Notes under the pieces: generated by a model | Seen by the model: the letters and a program-made list of their open reading frames with translations, nothing else | Told to the model about the DNA's origin: nothing | Database searches by the model: none | Source of the DNA: Alangreenwoodia sp964438605 | GTDB lineage: Bacteria; Bacillota; Clostridia; Peptostreptococcales; Anaerovoracaceae | Length of the DNA stretch: 64,000 bases | Reading direction: 5' to 3' | Assembly: GCA_964438605.1 (NCBI GenBank) | Contig: CAYTKT010000005.1 | Location: 11,467-75,466, forward strand | Part shown: positions 36,273-45,727 of the stretch, one piece after another | Position numbering within the stretch: position 1 is the first letter of the stretch | How the letters are laid out: the number at the start of each line of letters is the position of its first letter | Translations under genes and position numbers: made by a program

Positions 36273-37049
36273 ATGGACTTAAAAACATTTTTTAAAGAAA
36301 ACAAAAAAGCCGCTATCGCCTTTTCCGGCGGCGTAGATTCTTCTTACTTATTATATGCCGCAATCCGTTGCGGCGCTGAAGTCACAGCGTATTTTGTGAA
36401 ATCGTCTTTTCAACCGGAATTTGAGCGGGAAGACGCATTGCGCATGGCTGACGGCCTCGGTGCGAAAATCCGCGTTCTTGAAGCGGATATACTGGCTGAC
36501 CCCGCCGTTACTGCAAATCCGCCGGACCGCTGTTATTACTGCAAGCACGCTGTCTTCTCCAAAATCAAAAAAGCTGCTGCAGAAGACGGTTATTCCCTGA
36601 TTCTCGACGGCACTAACGCGTCAGACGACGCATCAGACAGGCCGGGTATGCGCGCGCTGAAAGAGATGGCCGTCCGTTCCCCGCTGCGCGAATCCGGTCT
36701 TACAAAATCGGAAATCCGCCGGCTTTCAAAGGAGGCCGGCCTTTTCACATGGAATAAACCGTCATATGCCTGTCTGGCCACGAGGATTCCCTCAAACATG
36801 AAAATCACAGCCGAACGTCTGGCGAAAACGGAAACGGCTGAAAAATTCCTTTTCGATCTGGGATTTTCCGACTTTCGCGTCCGGATGCTGGCCGACGGTT
36901 CCGCGAAACTTCAGGTCACATCAGAGCAGTTCCCCAAAGTGATCGAAAACAGACAGGAAATTCTTACAAAACTTGAAAAACTGCTGTATACAAACGTCTT
37001 TCTCGACATGAAAACGCGCGAAGCGACAACCATACCGATGCACAAATAG
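36273..37049 (+). CDS. larE: LarE, ATP-dependent sacrificial sulfur insertase for the nickel-pincer cofactor
   Basis: PP-loop enzyme that adenylates the pyridinium dicarboxylate precursor and then donates sulfur from its own cysteine. 258 residues from the ATG at 36273 (AGAGAGAAA upstream). PP-loop AIAFSGGVDSSYLLYAA near residues 14-30, RCYYCKHAVFSKIK near 87, and the sacrificial cysteine in KPSYACLATRIPS near residue 167 are all present. It is the first gene of a larE-larB-larC set; larA itself is not in the window. Confidence 0.93.
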   Translation: MDLKTFFKENKKAAIAFSGGVDSSYLLYAAIRCGAEVTAYFVKSSFQPEFEREDALRMADGLGAKIRVLEADILADPAVTANPPDRCYYCKHAVFSKIKKAAAEDGYSLILDGTNASDDASDRPGMRALKEMAVRSPLRESGLTKSEIRRLSKEAGLFTWNKPSYACLATRIPSNMKITAERLAKTETAEKFLFDLGFSDFRVRMLADGSAKLQVTSEQFPKVIENRQEILTKLEKLLYTNVFLDMKTREATTIPMHK

Positions 37050-37366
37050 CGCCCACCGGCTACATGACAGGAAAAAAATGTGCGGATGCTCATTCATACA
37101 GCATCGCCCGGACATAAAGCGCCCGCATACACACCGGCGAGCGCCATCCAGACATAAAACGTCCGAATGTCCATAAGACCCGCGGCGCATCAGGCACGAA
37201 AACGCCCGGTTATACACTGGTACATTTTACGCGTATGTAAAAGCAGCAAACCCATCGTTTTCCGCATAAAACTCGAATTTTGCATGCATTTTCATACAAT
37301 CCGGCGTATAGACGTATAACGACAAGCCGACGTATACAGATTGCATTTTAAAGAGGAACAAATTAA
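37050..37366. other. larE-larB gap with short imperfect repeats
   Basis: No gene. GACATAAAGCGCCCG and GACATAAAACGTCCG lie about 35 bp apart (from about 37111), with further partial copies; a decayed tandem repeat of the kind seen elsewhere in the window. Confidence 0.45.
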
Positions 37367-38113
37367 ATGAAAAGTGAAACAAGGCAAATCCTAAAAGCCG
37401 TCAGCTGTGGCGAAATGTCCGTGGACGAGGCGCTGCTGAAAATAAAGACGGAGCCCTTTGAGGAACTCGGCTTCGCAAAAGTCGATCTCCATCGCAAGAT
37501 TCGCCAGGGAACTGCCGAGGTCATTTACGGCGCCGGCAAAACGGCCGGCCAGATTATCGAAATTATTGGCGCCATGAAGAAAAACGGCCAGGATAAAATT
37601 CTGATTACCCGCCTCAGTGCAGAATCGGCGGCAGCCATAGCTGAAATACATAAAATAAAATATTACGAAGACGCCAGAGCCGGCATCGTCGGTGAAATAC
37701 CGCCTGCCGACGGCATCGGAAAAATTGTCATCGCTACCGGCGGAACGAGCGATATTCCCGTCGCACAGGAAGCCGCGCTGACGGCTGAAATTCTCGGAAA
37801 TGAAACGATTCGTCTCTACGATGTAGGAGTTGCGGGGCTTCACCGCCTCCTCGCCCACAAAGAAGAAATCATGAGCGCCAGCGTCATCATCGCTATCGCC
37901 GGCATGGAAGGCGCTTTGGCCAGCGTCATCGGCGGTCTGGCCGACTGTCCGGTCATCGCAGTTCCCACCAGCATCGGATATGGCGCGTCATTCGGCGGTC
38001 TGTCGGCGCTTCTTTCCATGCTGAATTCATGCGCCAGCGGTGTTTCCGTCGTCAATATTGACAACGGCTTCGGTGCGGGCTACATCGCCAGTATGATCAA
38101 TCATATGAAATAA
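37367..38113 (+). CDS. larB: LarB, pyridinium-3,5-biscarboxylic acid mononucleotide synthase
   Basis: Carboxylates and hydrolyses nicotinic acid adenine dinucleotide, the first step of nickel-pincer cofactor synthesis. 248 residues; the C-terminal part is PurE-like. Typical blocks are FAKVDLHRKIRQGTAEVIYG, IVIATGGTSDIPVAQEAALT, YDVGVAGLHRLLAH and PVIAVPTSIGYGASFGG. AGAGGAAC precedes the ATG. larC follows after 63 bp. Confidence 0.94.
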   Translation: MKSETRQILKAVSCGEMSVDEALLKIKTEPFEELGFAKVDLHRKIRQGTAEVIYGAGKTAGQIIEIIGAMKKNGQDKILITRLSAESAAAIAEIHKIKYYEDARAGIVGEIPPADGIGKIVIATGGTSDIPVAQEAALTAEILGNETIRLYDVGVAGLHRLLAHKEEIMSASVIIAIAGMEGALASVIGGLADCPVIAVPTSIGYGASFGGLSALLSMLNSCASGVSVVNIDNGFGAGYIASMINHMK

Positions 38114-38176
38114 CGGCGAGCTCTATCTGATATTCTGCTTCGCAAACATTGTAAAATTTATTTCACGGAGGACGCG

Positions 38177-39586
38177 ATGAAAATATTATATCTCAACTGC
38201 TCCATGGGCGCGTCGGGCGATATGCTGGCGGCCGCTCTGACAGAGCTTCTGCCCGATCCGGAGGAATTTCTCGCGGAAATCAACTCTCTGAAAATTCCCG
38301 GCGTAAAAATTGAAATGGAGCCTGCCGTCAAATGCGGAATTGCAGGAACACACATCACCGTATCTGTCGAAGGCAAACAGGAAAATGAAGCGTTATCCGG
38401 CCATTCGCATGAAGATGACCACATTCATCCGCATGAGCGCGAACATAACAATCCATATTATCACGAGCATAATCATTTAAATCCAAATAATTTAGAAAAT
38501 AATAATTTTCTATCCAGCGAGTTCAATGATAATCCTATTCAAATTCATACGCACCATCACAGTGGGATGACGGAAATAAGCCACATCGTAAATGACTTCA
38601 ATCTTCCTGAAAATGTAAAGCAAGATATTCTAACGGTTTTCGGCCTGATTGCCGAAGCGGAGAGCGCCGTTCACGGTACTCCCGTTCCTGAAATCCATTT
38701 TCACGAGGTTGGCACAATGGACGCCATCGTCGATGTCACTGCTGTCTGTATGCTGATGAACAAAATTGCTGCCGACGAGGTAATCGTATCGCCTATCCAT
38801 GTGGGCAGCGGCCAAGTCAGGTGCGCTCACGGAATTCTTCCCGTTCCCGCTCCGGCAACAGCATATATTTTAAAAAACATTCCGATTTACGGCGGCAAAA
38901 TCGACGGCGAACTCTGTACGCCGACAGGCGCTGCCCTGCTCAGACATTTCGCAACGAAATTCGGCGATATGCCCGTCATGAAGACGAATGCCATCGGATA
39001 CGGCATGGGAACAAAAGATTTTGAAGCGGCTAATTGTCTGCGCGCCATGCTCGGTGAAACCGTTAAAACCGGCAAAACGAAAACTACCGGTTGTTCCCGC
39101 ACCCTGCCCGGTGAAGTTTGCGAAGCGGAGAATCGTTCAAATATCGTGCTGGAACTCTCGTGCAACGTCGATGACATGACAGCTGAAGCCATCGGCTTTG
39201 CAATGAAACGCCTGCTCGAAGGCGGTGCCCTCGAAGTCTACACTGTTCCCATCGTGATGAAAAAATCCCGTCCCGGTACGCTGATCCGCGTCATGTGTCA
39301 GGAGGATAAGCGCGAGGAAATGATTACCCTGTTGTTCTTGCATACGACAACAATCGGCATCCGCGAAACGATTACGCACCGCTACATTCTAAAACGTGAA
39401 ATCGAAACATTCAACACACCTTACGGCAGCGTCCGCCGCAAAAATTCAACCGGGTACAACATAACCCGTTCAAAATGGGAATACGACGATCTGGCGCGTA
39501 TTGCAAAAGAAAAAAACACGAGCTTTGAAAACGCACGTCAGCTCGTGGAAGAATCAATAGAATCGCAATCCGACAAATCCGATTGA
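38177..39586 (+). CDS. larC: LarC, nickel insertase for the pincer cofactor, with His-rich insert
   Basis: CTP-dependent cyclometallase that inserts nickel into the pincer ligand. 469 residues in one frame; in Lactiplantibacillus plantarum the product needs a programmed frameshift (LarC1/LarC2), here no shift is needed. N-terminal YLNCSMGASGDMLAAALTEL, a central EIHFHEVGTMDAIVDV, and C-terminal NVDDMTAEAIGFAMKRLLEG are family blocks. Residues ~75-130 form a His/Asn-rich insert (HEDDHIHPHEREH and HTHHHSG) that probably binds nickel. CGGAGG precedes the ATG. Confidence 0.94.
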   Translation: MKILYLNCSMGASGDMLAAALTELLPDPEEFLAEINSLKIPGVKIEMEPAVKCGIAGTHITVSVEGKQENEALSGHSHEDDHIHPHEREHNNPYYHEHNHLNPNNLENNNFLSSEFNDNPIQIHTHHHSGMTEISHIVNDFNLPENVKQDILTVFGLIAEAESAVHGTPVPEIHFHEVGTMDAIVDVTAVCMLMNKIAADEVIVSPIHVGSGQVRCAHGILPVPAPATAYILKNIPIYGGKIDGELCTPTGAALLRHFATKFGDMPVMKTNAIGYGMGTKDFEAANCLRAMLGETVKTGKTKTTGCSRTLPGEVCEAENRSNIVLELSCNVDDMTAEAIGFAMKRLLEGGALEVYTVPIVMKKSRPGTLIRVMCQEDKREEMITLLFLHTTTIGIRETITHRYILKREIETFNTPYGSVRRKNSTGYNITRSKWEYDDLARIAKEKNTSFENARQLVEESIESQSDKSD

Positions 39587-39593
39587 TTTTTTA
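39561..39593 (+). terminator. Possible terminator overlapping the larC stop codon
   Basis: AATCG...CGATT stem enclosing the stop region, followed by TTTTTT (39588-39593). Short stem, so only moderate support. Confidence 0.4.
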
Positions 39594-39969
39594 TAAATAA
39601 TTCTAATATTCTATATAATTTTTTAGTCTAATCCAATTAAAAGTAATGTATAACCTCAAAAACATCTTTTTCTGAATAAAAGCATCGCGTTTGTCCGACC
39701 CAAGACACGGCTGGACAAGCGCGGCCTCTCGATTTCACAAATTACAACGTAAATTTCAATGCAAACTGCAAACAACAATTTGAACTTATGCGGATTTGTT
39801 TCGCGACTGGAAAACATTCTGCGGCAGAACGGAAAAAGGAGCTGTTGCAGTCGAAACCACAACAACTCCTCTTAATTTCTGAATTTTTCAGAACAAACTT
39901 TTTAAAACTTTAATTTACAGTTAAAATCCAAATTGTAATCAATCTCCAAACAAGATTCTATCTTCTATC
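39594..39969. other. Convergent intergenic region larC / OFA transporter
   Basis: No gene. Contains the transporter terminator (39833-39870). Confidence 0.5.
39833..39870 (-). terminator. Terminator of the OFA transporter gene
   Basis: AGGAGCTGTTG pairs with CAACAACTCCT (one mismatch), and TTTTT follows on the minus strand. Confidence 0.65.
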
Positions 39970-41187
39970 TTATTTTTTCACCTTGGACATTGCTCTGTAA
40001 ACGAATGTGAGAGCAAAACCAACGATAGCGAGAACGAGTGCAATCAGGATTGCGATGCTGTAAGAACTGTTATTTTCATACTGGCTCTGCATGATCATAG
40101 GTCCAATTACTCCCGCAACGGAGAAGGCGATGAACATGATACCATAATTTACACCATTGTTCTTAGCACCAAACTGGTCAGCGGTAAATCCTGGATATAC
40201 ACCCATATAAGCGCCGAAGCAGAAACCTACCATGCAGACTCCGATAATATACATCGTCTTGCTCGGATCACCGATACCGGATTTCCAAACGAGAGCCAGA
40301 CCTATGATCGCAAGGACGAGACATCCAGCAAGCGTATTGATTCTGCCGATTTTATCGGAAATGAAACCGCAGAGTACACGTCCCGCTGCATTAAACAAAG
40401 CAAGAATCGATACTGTCGTTGCAGCCGCTGCCGCAGTCATTCCGATCATGTTCTGAGATACGAGCGAACACTGCGATATCATCATCAAACCGAAGAATGC
40501 ACCGCAGATAAGCATAATGAACATTACCCAGAAAATAGGGTCTTTTATCATCTGATTCCAGTTCTTATCCTGAGGAGCTTTCACACCTGCTGCAGGAGCC
40601 GGCGGAACGTAACCTTCCGGAACGAAACCTTCCGGACATTTCGTAATCAGGAACGCGCCAACGCAGATTACTACGAGATAAACGATACCTAATATTTTGA
40701 ATGTAGTCTGGACAGTCAGCTGCTCGACCATCATACGAGCCACAGGCGCAAGGATTACGGAACCAAGACCATAGGTTGCTGTTGTAAGACCGCCTACCAT
40801 CCCTCTCTTATCCGGGAAGAACTTCACTGTGTTGCCGATGGTACAGCTGTAAACCAGACCCATACCAAGACCGAGGATTACTCCGTATGCGATGACCAGC
40901 ATAGGTAAACTCTTCGAAAAACCTGCAATAAATGCGCCGCCGCCGAACATCAGTCCGCCGATAAATACGACCCATTTAGGTCCGAGCATATCGTTGATTT
41001 TGCCGCCGGCAATCATCGTGATGAAGCCGACCGCGTTACATACCGTGAATGCCATAGTTGCAGGTGTGCCGTTGAATACTTCCTGCCAAGGACCTGCGAA
41101 TACGCTCCAGGCATATCCAGTACCGATAATAATGTTGACGATACAACTTACTACCAGTACGATCCATCTTCTTTTGTTATAATCCAT
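39970..41187 (-). CDS. OFA-family MFS transporter (oxalate/formate antiporter-like)
   Basis: Twelve-segment major facilitator of 405 residues, from the oxalate:formate antiporter family, which also holds monocarboxylate carriers. Family blocks are GTGYAWSVFAGPWQEVF in TM1, a MIAGGKINDMLGPKWV loop with the MFS motif A, GLGMGLVYSCTIGNTVKFFP in TM4-5, and LCGFISDKIGR in the second half. It converges with the lar operon, so lactate or another small carboxylate is a sensible guess; the substrate cannot be told. ATG preceded by AAAGGAGA. Confidence 0.88.
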   Translation of the reverse strand: MDYNKRRWIVLVVSCIVNIIIGTGYAWSVFAGPWQEVFNGTPATMAFTVCNAVGFITMIAGGKINDMLGPKWVVFIGGLMFGGGAFIAGFSKSLPMLVIAYGVILGLGMGLVYSCTIGNTVKFFPDKRGMVGGLTTATYGLGSVILAPVARMMVEQLTVQTTFKILGIVYLVVICVGAFLITKCPEGFVPEGYVPPAPAAGVKAPQDKNWNQMIKDPIFWVMFIMLICGAFFGLMMISQCSLVSQNMIGMTAAAAATTVSILALFNAAGRVLCGFISDKIGRINTLAGCLVLAIIGLALVWKSGIGDPSKTMYIIGVCMVGFCFGAYMGVYPGFTADQFGAKNNGVNYGIMFIAFSVAGVIGPMIMQSQYENNSSYSIAILIALVLAIVGFALTFVYRAMSKVKK

Positions 41188-41943
41188 AACAATCTCCTTT
41201 CGATAAAATATGTAATTAGACCGTATACCGAATAATTAGCTGATTACCCGATATAATCCGCCAGAAGCAGCCGCCTTGCAGCCCAGTCTGTCGGAAAGCT
41301 GCCATCCAAAACATCGGCCAAAATGCCCGGACGACATTGTGAATAATTGTGAATAAATGAATAAAATAAGTTTACATCAGTGCACTAATCGTAACTCTTA
41401 ACATATCGCGCCAAGGCGCCCTTTTCTTTCGGCATCTGCCGCGAATCGCCTGCCTTTCAAAGATATTTGCAAGAATTATTTTACTTGCCTCAGTTGAAGA
41501 AATAAACGGCACACGATAATCAATAATGCCAGTCGCTTTTTGCGAAAAACTGTCTGCCATTTGCATGTTTTCTTTCACTGTGGTATAATAGAGTTTGCAA
41601 ATATATTTCCGCTTTGGGCATATCATGCATATGCATAACAATGCCTGAGCGCGGACATCTCCAGCTTCAGCGAAAACCCGCCGTCTGCCCTGCGGACGGT
41701 CTGATTCCGCAAAACAGATGTCGTTTTAAATGCCGCTTCAGGACAAAGATGTAAAACCTCCGCCCTGATATTTTTATATTAAAATATTATTGTCGGAATA
41801 TCAATACTTACTTTTTTGTAACCGATTACCTGTAAGTAGTCAGTTGACAAATAATTTGTATTGATTTTATTAGGCTAATATATTTTTCGTATACATACCA
41901 ATCCGATTTTGTATGATCTGAGCGGCAAAGGGGGAGTTTAAGT
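41188..41943. other. Divergent intergenic region OFA transporter / HxlR regulator
   Basis: No supported gene in about 750 bp. A TTGCAT-17 bp-TATAAT promoter-like pair lies at 41561-41589 on the plus strand with no gene behind it for 350 bp. A TTGACA with weak -10 (41844-41872) fits the hxlR promoter. Confidence 0.5.
41561..41589 (+). promoter_or_regulatory. Orphan sigma-A promoter-like pair
   Basis: TTGCAT (41561-41566), 17-bp spacer, TATAAT (41584-41589). No start codon with a ribosome binding site follows until hxlR at 41944, so it would give a long leader or a small RNA. Confidence 0.4.
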
Positions 41944-42453
41944 ATGCCTAAAATTCAAAAAGGAGAGTTTCCCTACAATCATTTTTTCAAAATGATCAGC
42001 GGTAAATGGAAGCCTTATATCCTCGTCGCCATCGACTACGAGGGGAGCATCCGTTTTAACGCGATTCTGAAATTCTGGGGAGAAATTTCCAGTAAAGTTC
42101 TTTCCCAAAATCTGAAAGAACTCGAAGAAGACGGATTGATCAGCCGATTCTGTGACCCCGACGTCAAACAACATGTCGAATATCGTCTCACCGAAAACGG
42201 AAAACGAATCATGCCGGTCATTAAGGAGATTTACAAATATTCCATCGACGACATGATCGAAAAGGACATCCTGATCGATTCCCGCGCTTTCGATTATTAC
42301 AACCCCGCCCACAAAGGCGAAAATCAGCAATCTGTTTCGAAAAGCGCCGGGAAAAAGTTGGACGGAAGTCCAAAAAAAGCCGCAGCCGTGATCGCTGCGG
42401 ATGAAACGGAACTTCCCCTGAGCGCAGGCGCCATATCGCACGAAACCATCTGA
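41944..42453 (+). CDS. HxlR-family winged-helix transcriptional regulator
   Basis: 169 residues; the HxlR domain spans ~10-110 with FFKMISGKWKPYILVAI, EISSKVLSQNLKELEEDGLI and VEYRLTENGKRIMPVI. Members act as dimeric sensors, often of redox or aldehyde signals. The final ~50 residues are a hydrophilic extension (Lys, Ser, Ala) not usual for the family. GGGGGAG precedes the ATG. It diverges from the OFA transporter and could control it; that is inference. Confidence 0.9.
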   Translation: MPKIQKGEFPYNHFFKMISGKWKPYILVAIDYEGSIRFNAILKFWGEISSKVLSQNLKELEEDGLISRFCDPDVKQHVEYRLTENGKRIMPVIKEIYKYSIDDMIEKDILIDSRAFDYYNPAHKGENQQSVSKSAGKKLDGSPKKAAAVIAADETELPLSAGAISHETI

Positions 42454-42654
42454 CCGTTCGTCTTTTTCTATTGTCCGCACTTTTGCGGATTATTCGGCGG
42501 AATTGCAAATTCGGCCGCATGACGTCTATGCAATGATACACAATTATATTTTATTTATCTTTCATATTTTATCTGCATCGCGCGCCGCATACCTGCATAC
42601 GGTACCGGCGCGCGTTTTCCATGCTTTTCATATTTTACATATTATATAATATTT

Positions 42655-45360
42655 TTATAGCGTTGCAATTCGCGCCAAAGCAGCCCTGTTTGAAATGCCC
42701 AGCCGCGCATAAATATTTGAAAGATTTTTCTTCACCGTAATCTCAGCGATATTCAGCGATGCTGCAATTTCGGCGTTCGTCTTGCCTTCAGCGACAAGCT
42801 GTGCGATCTCTTGCTCCCGCTTCGTCATCAGACCAGGCGGCATTTCGTCATTGCCGCCGGAAACGGCTGATAGTCCTGCTTTACAACGACGCGTCGCCGC
42901 GAAGACATCTTGCATGAAATCCATCAAATCCACCGCACTCAAACCGCATCTCATTTCTTCTATAATCGGCACGACGTCAGTCGCGTTTTCCACAAAAGGC
43001 ATGACAAACCCGTCAGGTTCTGCAAGTTGCAGCGCGATCTCTGCCATCTTCACTGCCGTTTTCTTATCTCCGATCTTCCAGTGCGCTGCCGCCGTGTAAA
43101 TCCTAAAATAAATTTCTGTCAAAAGATGCGGTATTTTCTTTAAAGATTCCACCAGTCGTTCGGATTCGCCAAGAAACCGTGTGTATTCGCCACGTTCCAG
43201 CAAAGCTTTGCCATAAACGACACAGAGAAACTGATATGCCGGCAAATAAAGTGTTTTTTCGTCAAAATCGCCGTCAGCAATCCAATCACTGATCAATTCC
43301 GGTCTGTGAAATACAGCACCGACAAACCCGCGTACGAGCTCCGCCGCAGAAAACAAAACACTGTTCCGATCCGCTTCTGCCCGTTTCGACACTTCCTCAA
43401 GAATCTGGATTCCCTTTTCCGCTCTGCCCCAAAGCATCAGAATACGAATATACAGAAAATCAGCACAAAGCTTGATTTCCTCCTGCTGTTCCTCTCCCGC
43501 CATCCGGGAAACTCTGTGCGCCAGAATCTCCGCGCTGTTCATATTTCCCCGGCAATATTCGCTCTCGGCTTTCAGCATAAAATCCGCCCCGAAGCCGCTG
43601 CGCCCGGACAGCTTATAATAAAGCTTGCGGCTGTCATGTATTTTCTCCGTCAATTCACGGGCAGAACCCGCTTCTCTGTAATACATCTGTAACACAGACG
43701 GTGAACCCCACGTCCAGCTGGCGCGCCTGTCCTCAAGAGCCGACGGCCACGTCAGTAGTTCTGAAGCTTTCTGCCAGTATTCTTCCATCCGACTAATCTC
43801 ATTATATGCGAGACTCGCAAGAAACATATAATATTCTCCTCTCAATTCGCGCTTCCTGCTTTCGGAAAAAGAATCTCTCTCAAAATAATACCTGATGTCG
43901 CCCATAACACGCTCAAGCCGCTCTGTTTCATTTAGCAGAAAAAGCTGGCGCGCATACAACAGCACGGCAAGCGGATGATTGCGGCGAATCGATGCCGGGC
44001 ACGCGTCAAACGCATCTTCCATCAGTCTGAGGTCGGCCGGCGACAGACCCGCTGCCCTGTCCCGTTCAAATGCTTTCAGCATTTCATTGTAATCATGACT
44101 GTAATAATAACATTTCGCAGCCTGACTGTAATTTCTATTAAGATAATACCAGTCGGCACCGTTCCGGAAAACCTCCCGCACGTATTCGCGCCGCTGTTCT
44201 GCCAGTCTTCCGCGCAGAAACGAAGCAAAAAGATTATGAATATGATAAACGCCGGTTCGCCGATCATAGCGGATAAAACCGCCCATATCGACAATTTTAT
44301 CGAGAATACGCGACGGATCAGCCTTTCTTCTGACAAAACGAGCCTGTTCTTTCGTAAATTCGGGAAATATGCTGACACGCAGCAAAAAATCTTTCTGATC
44401 AGCTGTAAGCCCGCTGTACTGAGATGTTTCAAAAAGCCTGTCCATATTTTCCTCTATGGCAAAAGCGCCTTCCGCCTGCGTCCGCAAAACGGACAGATAA
44501 AGGGCGCTGACCCAGCCTTCCGTGCGACTGTAAAGGCGGTCCGCCTGAGGCTGCGTCAGCCGGACGCCGCAGAGCTCAAAATAATTGGCACATTCCTGTT
44601 CCGTCAGCTGAAAATCCTTTTCCGTTATCGTAAACAGGCGGCGTTTGAGCTGAAGTTCCTCTCTGCCGCTGTCAAAATGACTTCTGCCTGCCAGAATGAA
44701 TCGCAGCATCACGCCGCCGGTACTTCCAGCTGTTTTAATACTGCCGGAAACATTCGATTTTCTAACATTTTCTTTTCCAGTATTTATATCTACTTCTATT
44801 GTATTTTCACCGTTTCCAACGTCCAACAAACTTATTTCGTTCTTTGCATCGCCAGCTGCAGCATGAGCAACGGTATCAGTGCTGGAAGCATGATCAGTAT
44901 TTTTCGGATTTTTTATATTCCCATGATTTTCAATATTCCTGGCAACTGCCTCAAAAAAACGGTTCAGCTTCTGCGACGCAGCCTTATGATAATCGTCGAT
45001 TACAAAAATTACCGGATACTCAACCATCTCCGCCGTTTCGGCAATCCATCCTGCCGCCTGCTCCGCCAGAAAATCCGTTTCAGGAAATCCCGCCTCGCGC
45101 AGCAGAAGACTTTTCTGCTGCGCGAGGCGGGAAAACAATGCACAAAACTGATTCCAAAAGTAATCCTGAGACGGATCGACGGCTGTCATCCATATGTAGG
45201 CAGCCTGCTTTTCTGCGAGATATTTCCTGAGCGCCACCGTCTTGCCGTATCCCATCGGCGCCTCCATGACGGTCAGCGGATATCGTTCCGTCTTTTTCAT
45301 GAGCTTTCTGAGACGCGGCGGAAGATAAACCGCTTCCGTATCAACTTTTAATCTGCCCAT
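42655..45360 (-). CDS. LuxR-family regulator with MalT-like ATPase domain (second LAL paralogue)
   Basis: 901 residues. Walker A MEAPMGYGKTVALRKYL near residue 35, then a Walker B-like VIFVIDDYHKA. Between about residues 148 and 220 is a low-complexity Asn/Thr/Ala/Gly insertion within the NTPase domain. The long helical middle is TPR-like, and the C-terminus is a LuxR helix-turn-helix (LMTKREQEIAQLVAEGKTNA through EITVKKNLSNIYARLGISN). CAGGAGG precedes the ATG. It resembles the regulator at 2040-4517 in layout; both probably respond to an effector bound by the TPR part. Targets unknown. Confidence 0.9.
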   Translation of the reverse strand: MGRLKVDTEAVYLPPRLRKLMKKTERYPLTVMEAPMGYGKTVALRKYLAEKQAAYIWMTAVDPSQDYFWNQFCALFSRLAQQKSLLLREAGFPETDFLAEQAAGWIAETAEMVEYPVIFVIDDYHKAASQKLNRFFEAVARNIENHGNIKNPKNTDHASSTDTVAHAAAGDAKNEISLLDVGNGENTIEVDINTGKENVRKSNVSGSIKTAGSTGGVMLRFILAGRSHFDSGREELQLKRRLFTITEKDFQLTEQECANYFELCGVRLTQPQADRLYSRTEGWVSALYLSVLRTQAEGAFAIEENMDRLFETSQYSGLTADQKDFLLRVSIFPEFTKEQARFVRRKADPSRILDKIVDMGGFIRYDRRTGVYHIHNLFASFLRGRLAEQRREYVREVFRNGADWYYLNRNYSQAAKCYYYSHDYNEMLKAFERDRAAGLSPADLRLMEDAFDACPASIRRNHPLAVLLYARQLFLLNETERLERVMGDIRYYFERDSFSESRKRELRGEYYMFLASLAYNEISRMEEYWQKASELLTWPSALEDRRASWTWGSPSVLQMYYREAGSARELTEKIHDSRKLYYKLSGRSGFGADFMLKAESEYCRGNMNSAEILAHRVSRMAGEEQQEEIKLCADFLYIRILMLWGRAEKGIQILEEVSKRAEADRNSVLFSAAELVRGFVGAVFHRPELISDWIADGDFDEKTLYLPAYQFLCVVYGKALLERGEYTRFLGESERLVESLKKIPHLLTEIYFRIYTAAAHWKIGDKKTAVKMAEIALQLAEPDGFVMPFVENATDVVPIIEEMRCGLSAVDLMDFMQDVFAATRRCKAGLSAVSGGNDEMPPGLMTKREQEIAQLVAEGKTNAEIAASLNIAEITVKKNLSNIYARLGISNRAALARIATL

Positions 45361-45419
45361 CCTTTTCCTCCTGTAAGCTGCCTGCGCTGCATTATCTTAT
45401 TTTCTATTTCCCTGAAAGT

Positions 45420-45700
45420 GGCCTTTCGCCGCTGCCTCATACTTTGTCTATTTTTTTGGCAGGCGGCTCGCGCCGTTGCCCGCGCATTTTCTCTATTTAT
45501 CCGCATTATCCTCAGTTCTTCTGCATCGCGTTTTCACATTTTTTTATTTCTCTGCAGGCGGCTTTTCGCCGCCGCTTCGTGCTTTTCCTATTTTTCCGCA
45601 GGCGGCTCGCACCGTTGCCCGCGCATTTTCTCTATTTATCCGCATTATCCTCAGTTCCTCTGCATCGCGTTTTCACATTTTCTCATTTCCCCGCGGGCCG
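45420..45700. repeat. 139-bp direct repeat upstream of the second LAL gene
   Basis: GGCTCGCGCCGTTGCCCGCG at 45465 recurs at 45604 with one mismatch, and the similarity covers nearly the whole 139-bp unit (about two copies); a third partial start is seen at 45690. Each unit contains shorter inner echoes (CGCATTTTCTCTATTTATCC). It fills the 45361-45727 gap between deoB and the regulator gene. Confidence 0.8.
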
Positions 45701-45727
45701 CCTCTCACCATCGTCACGCACTTTTCA

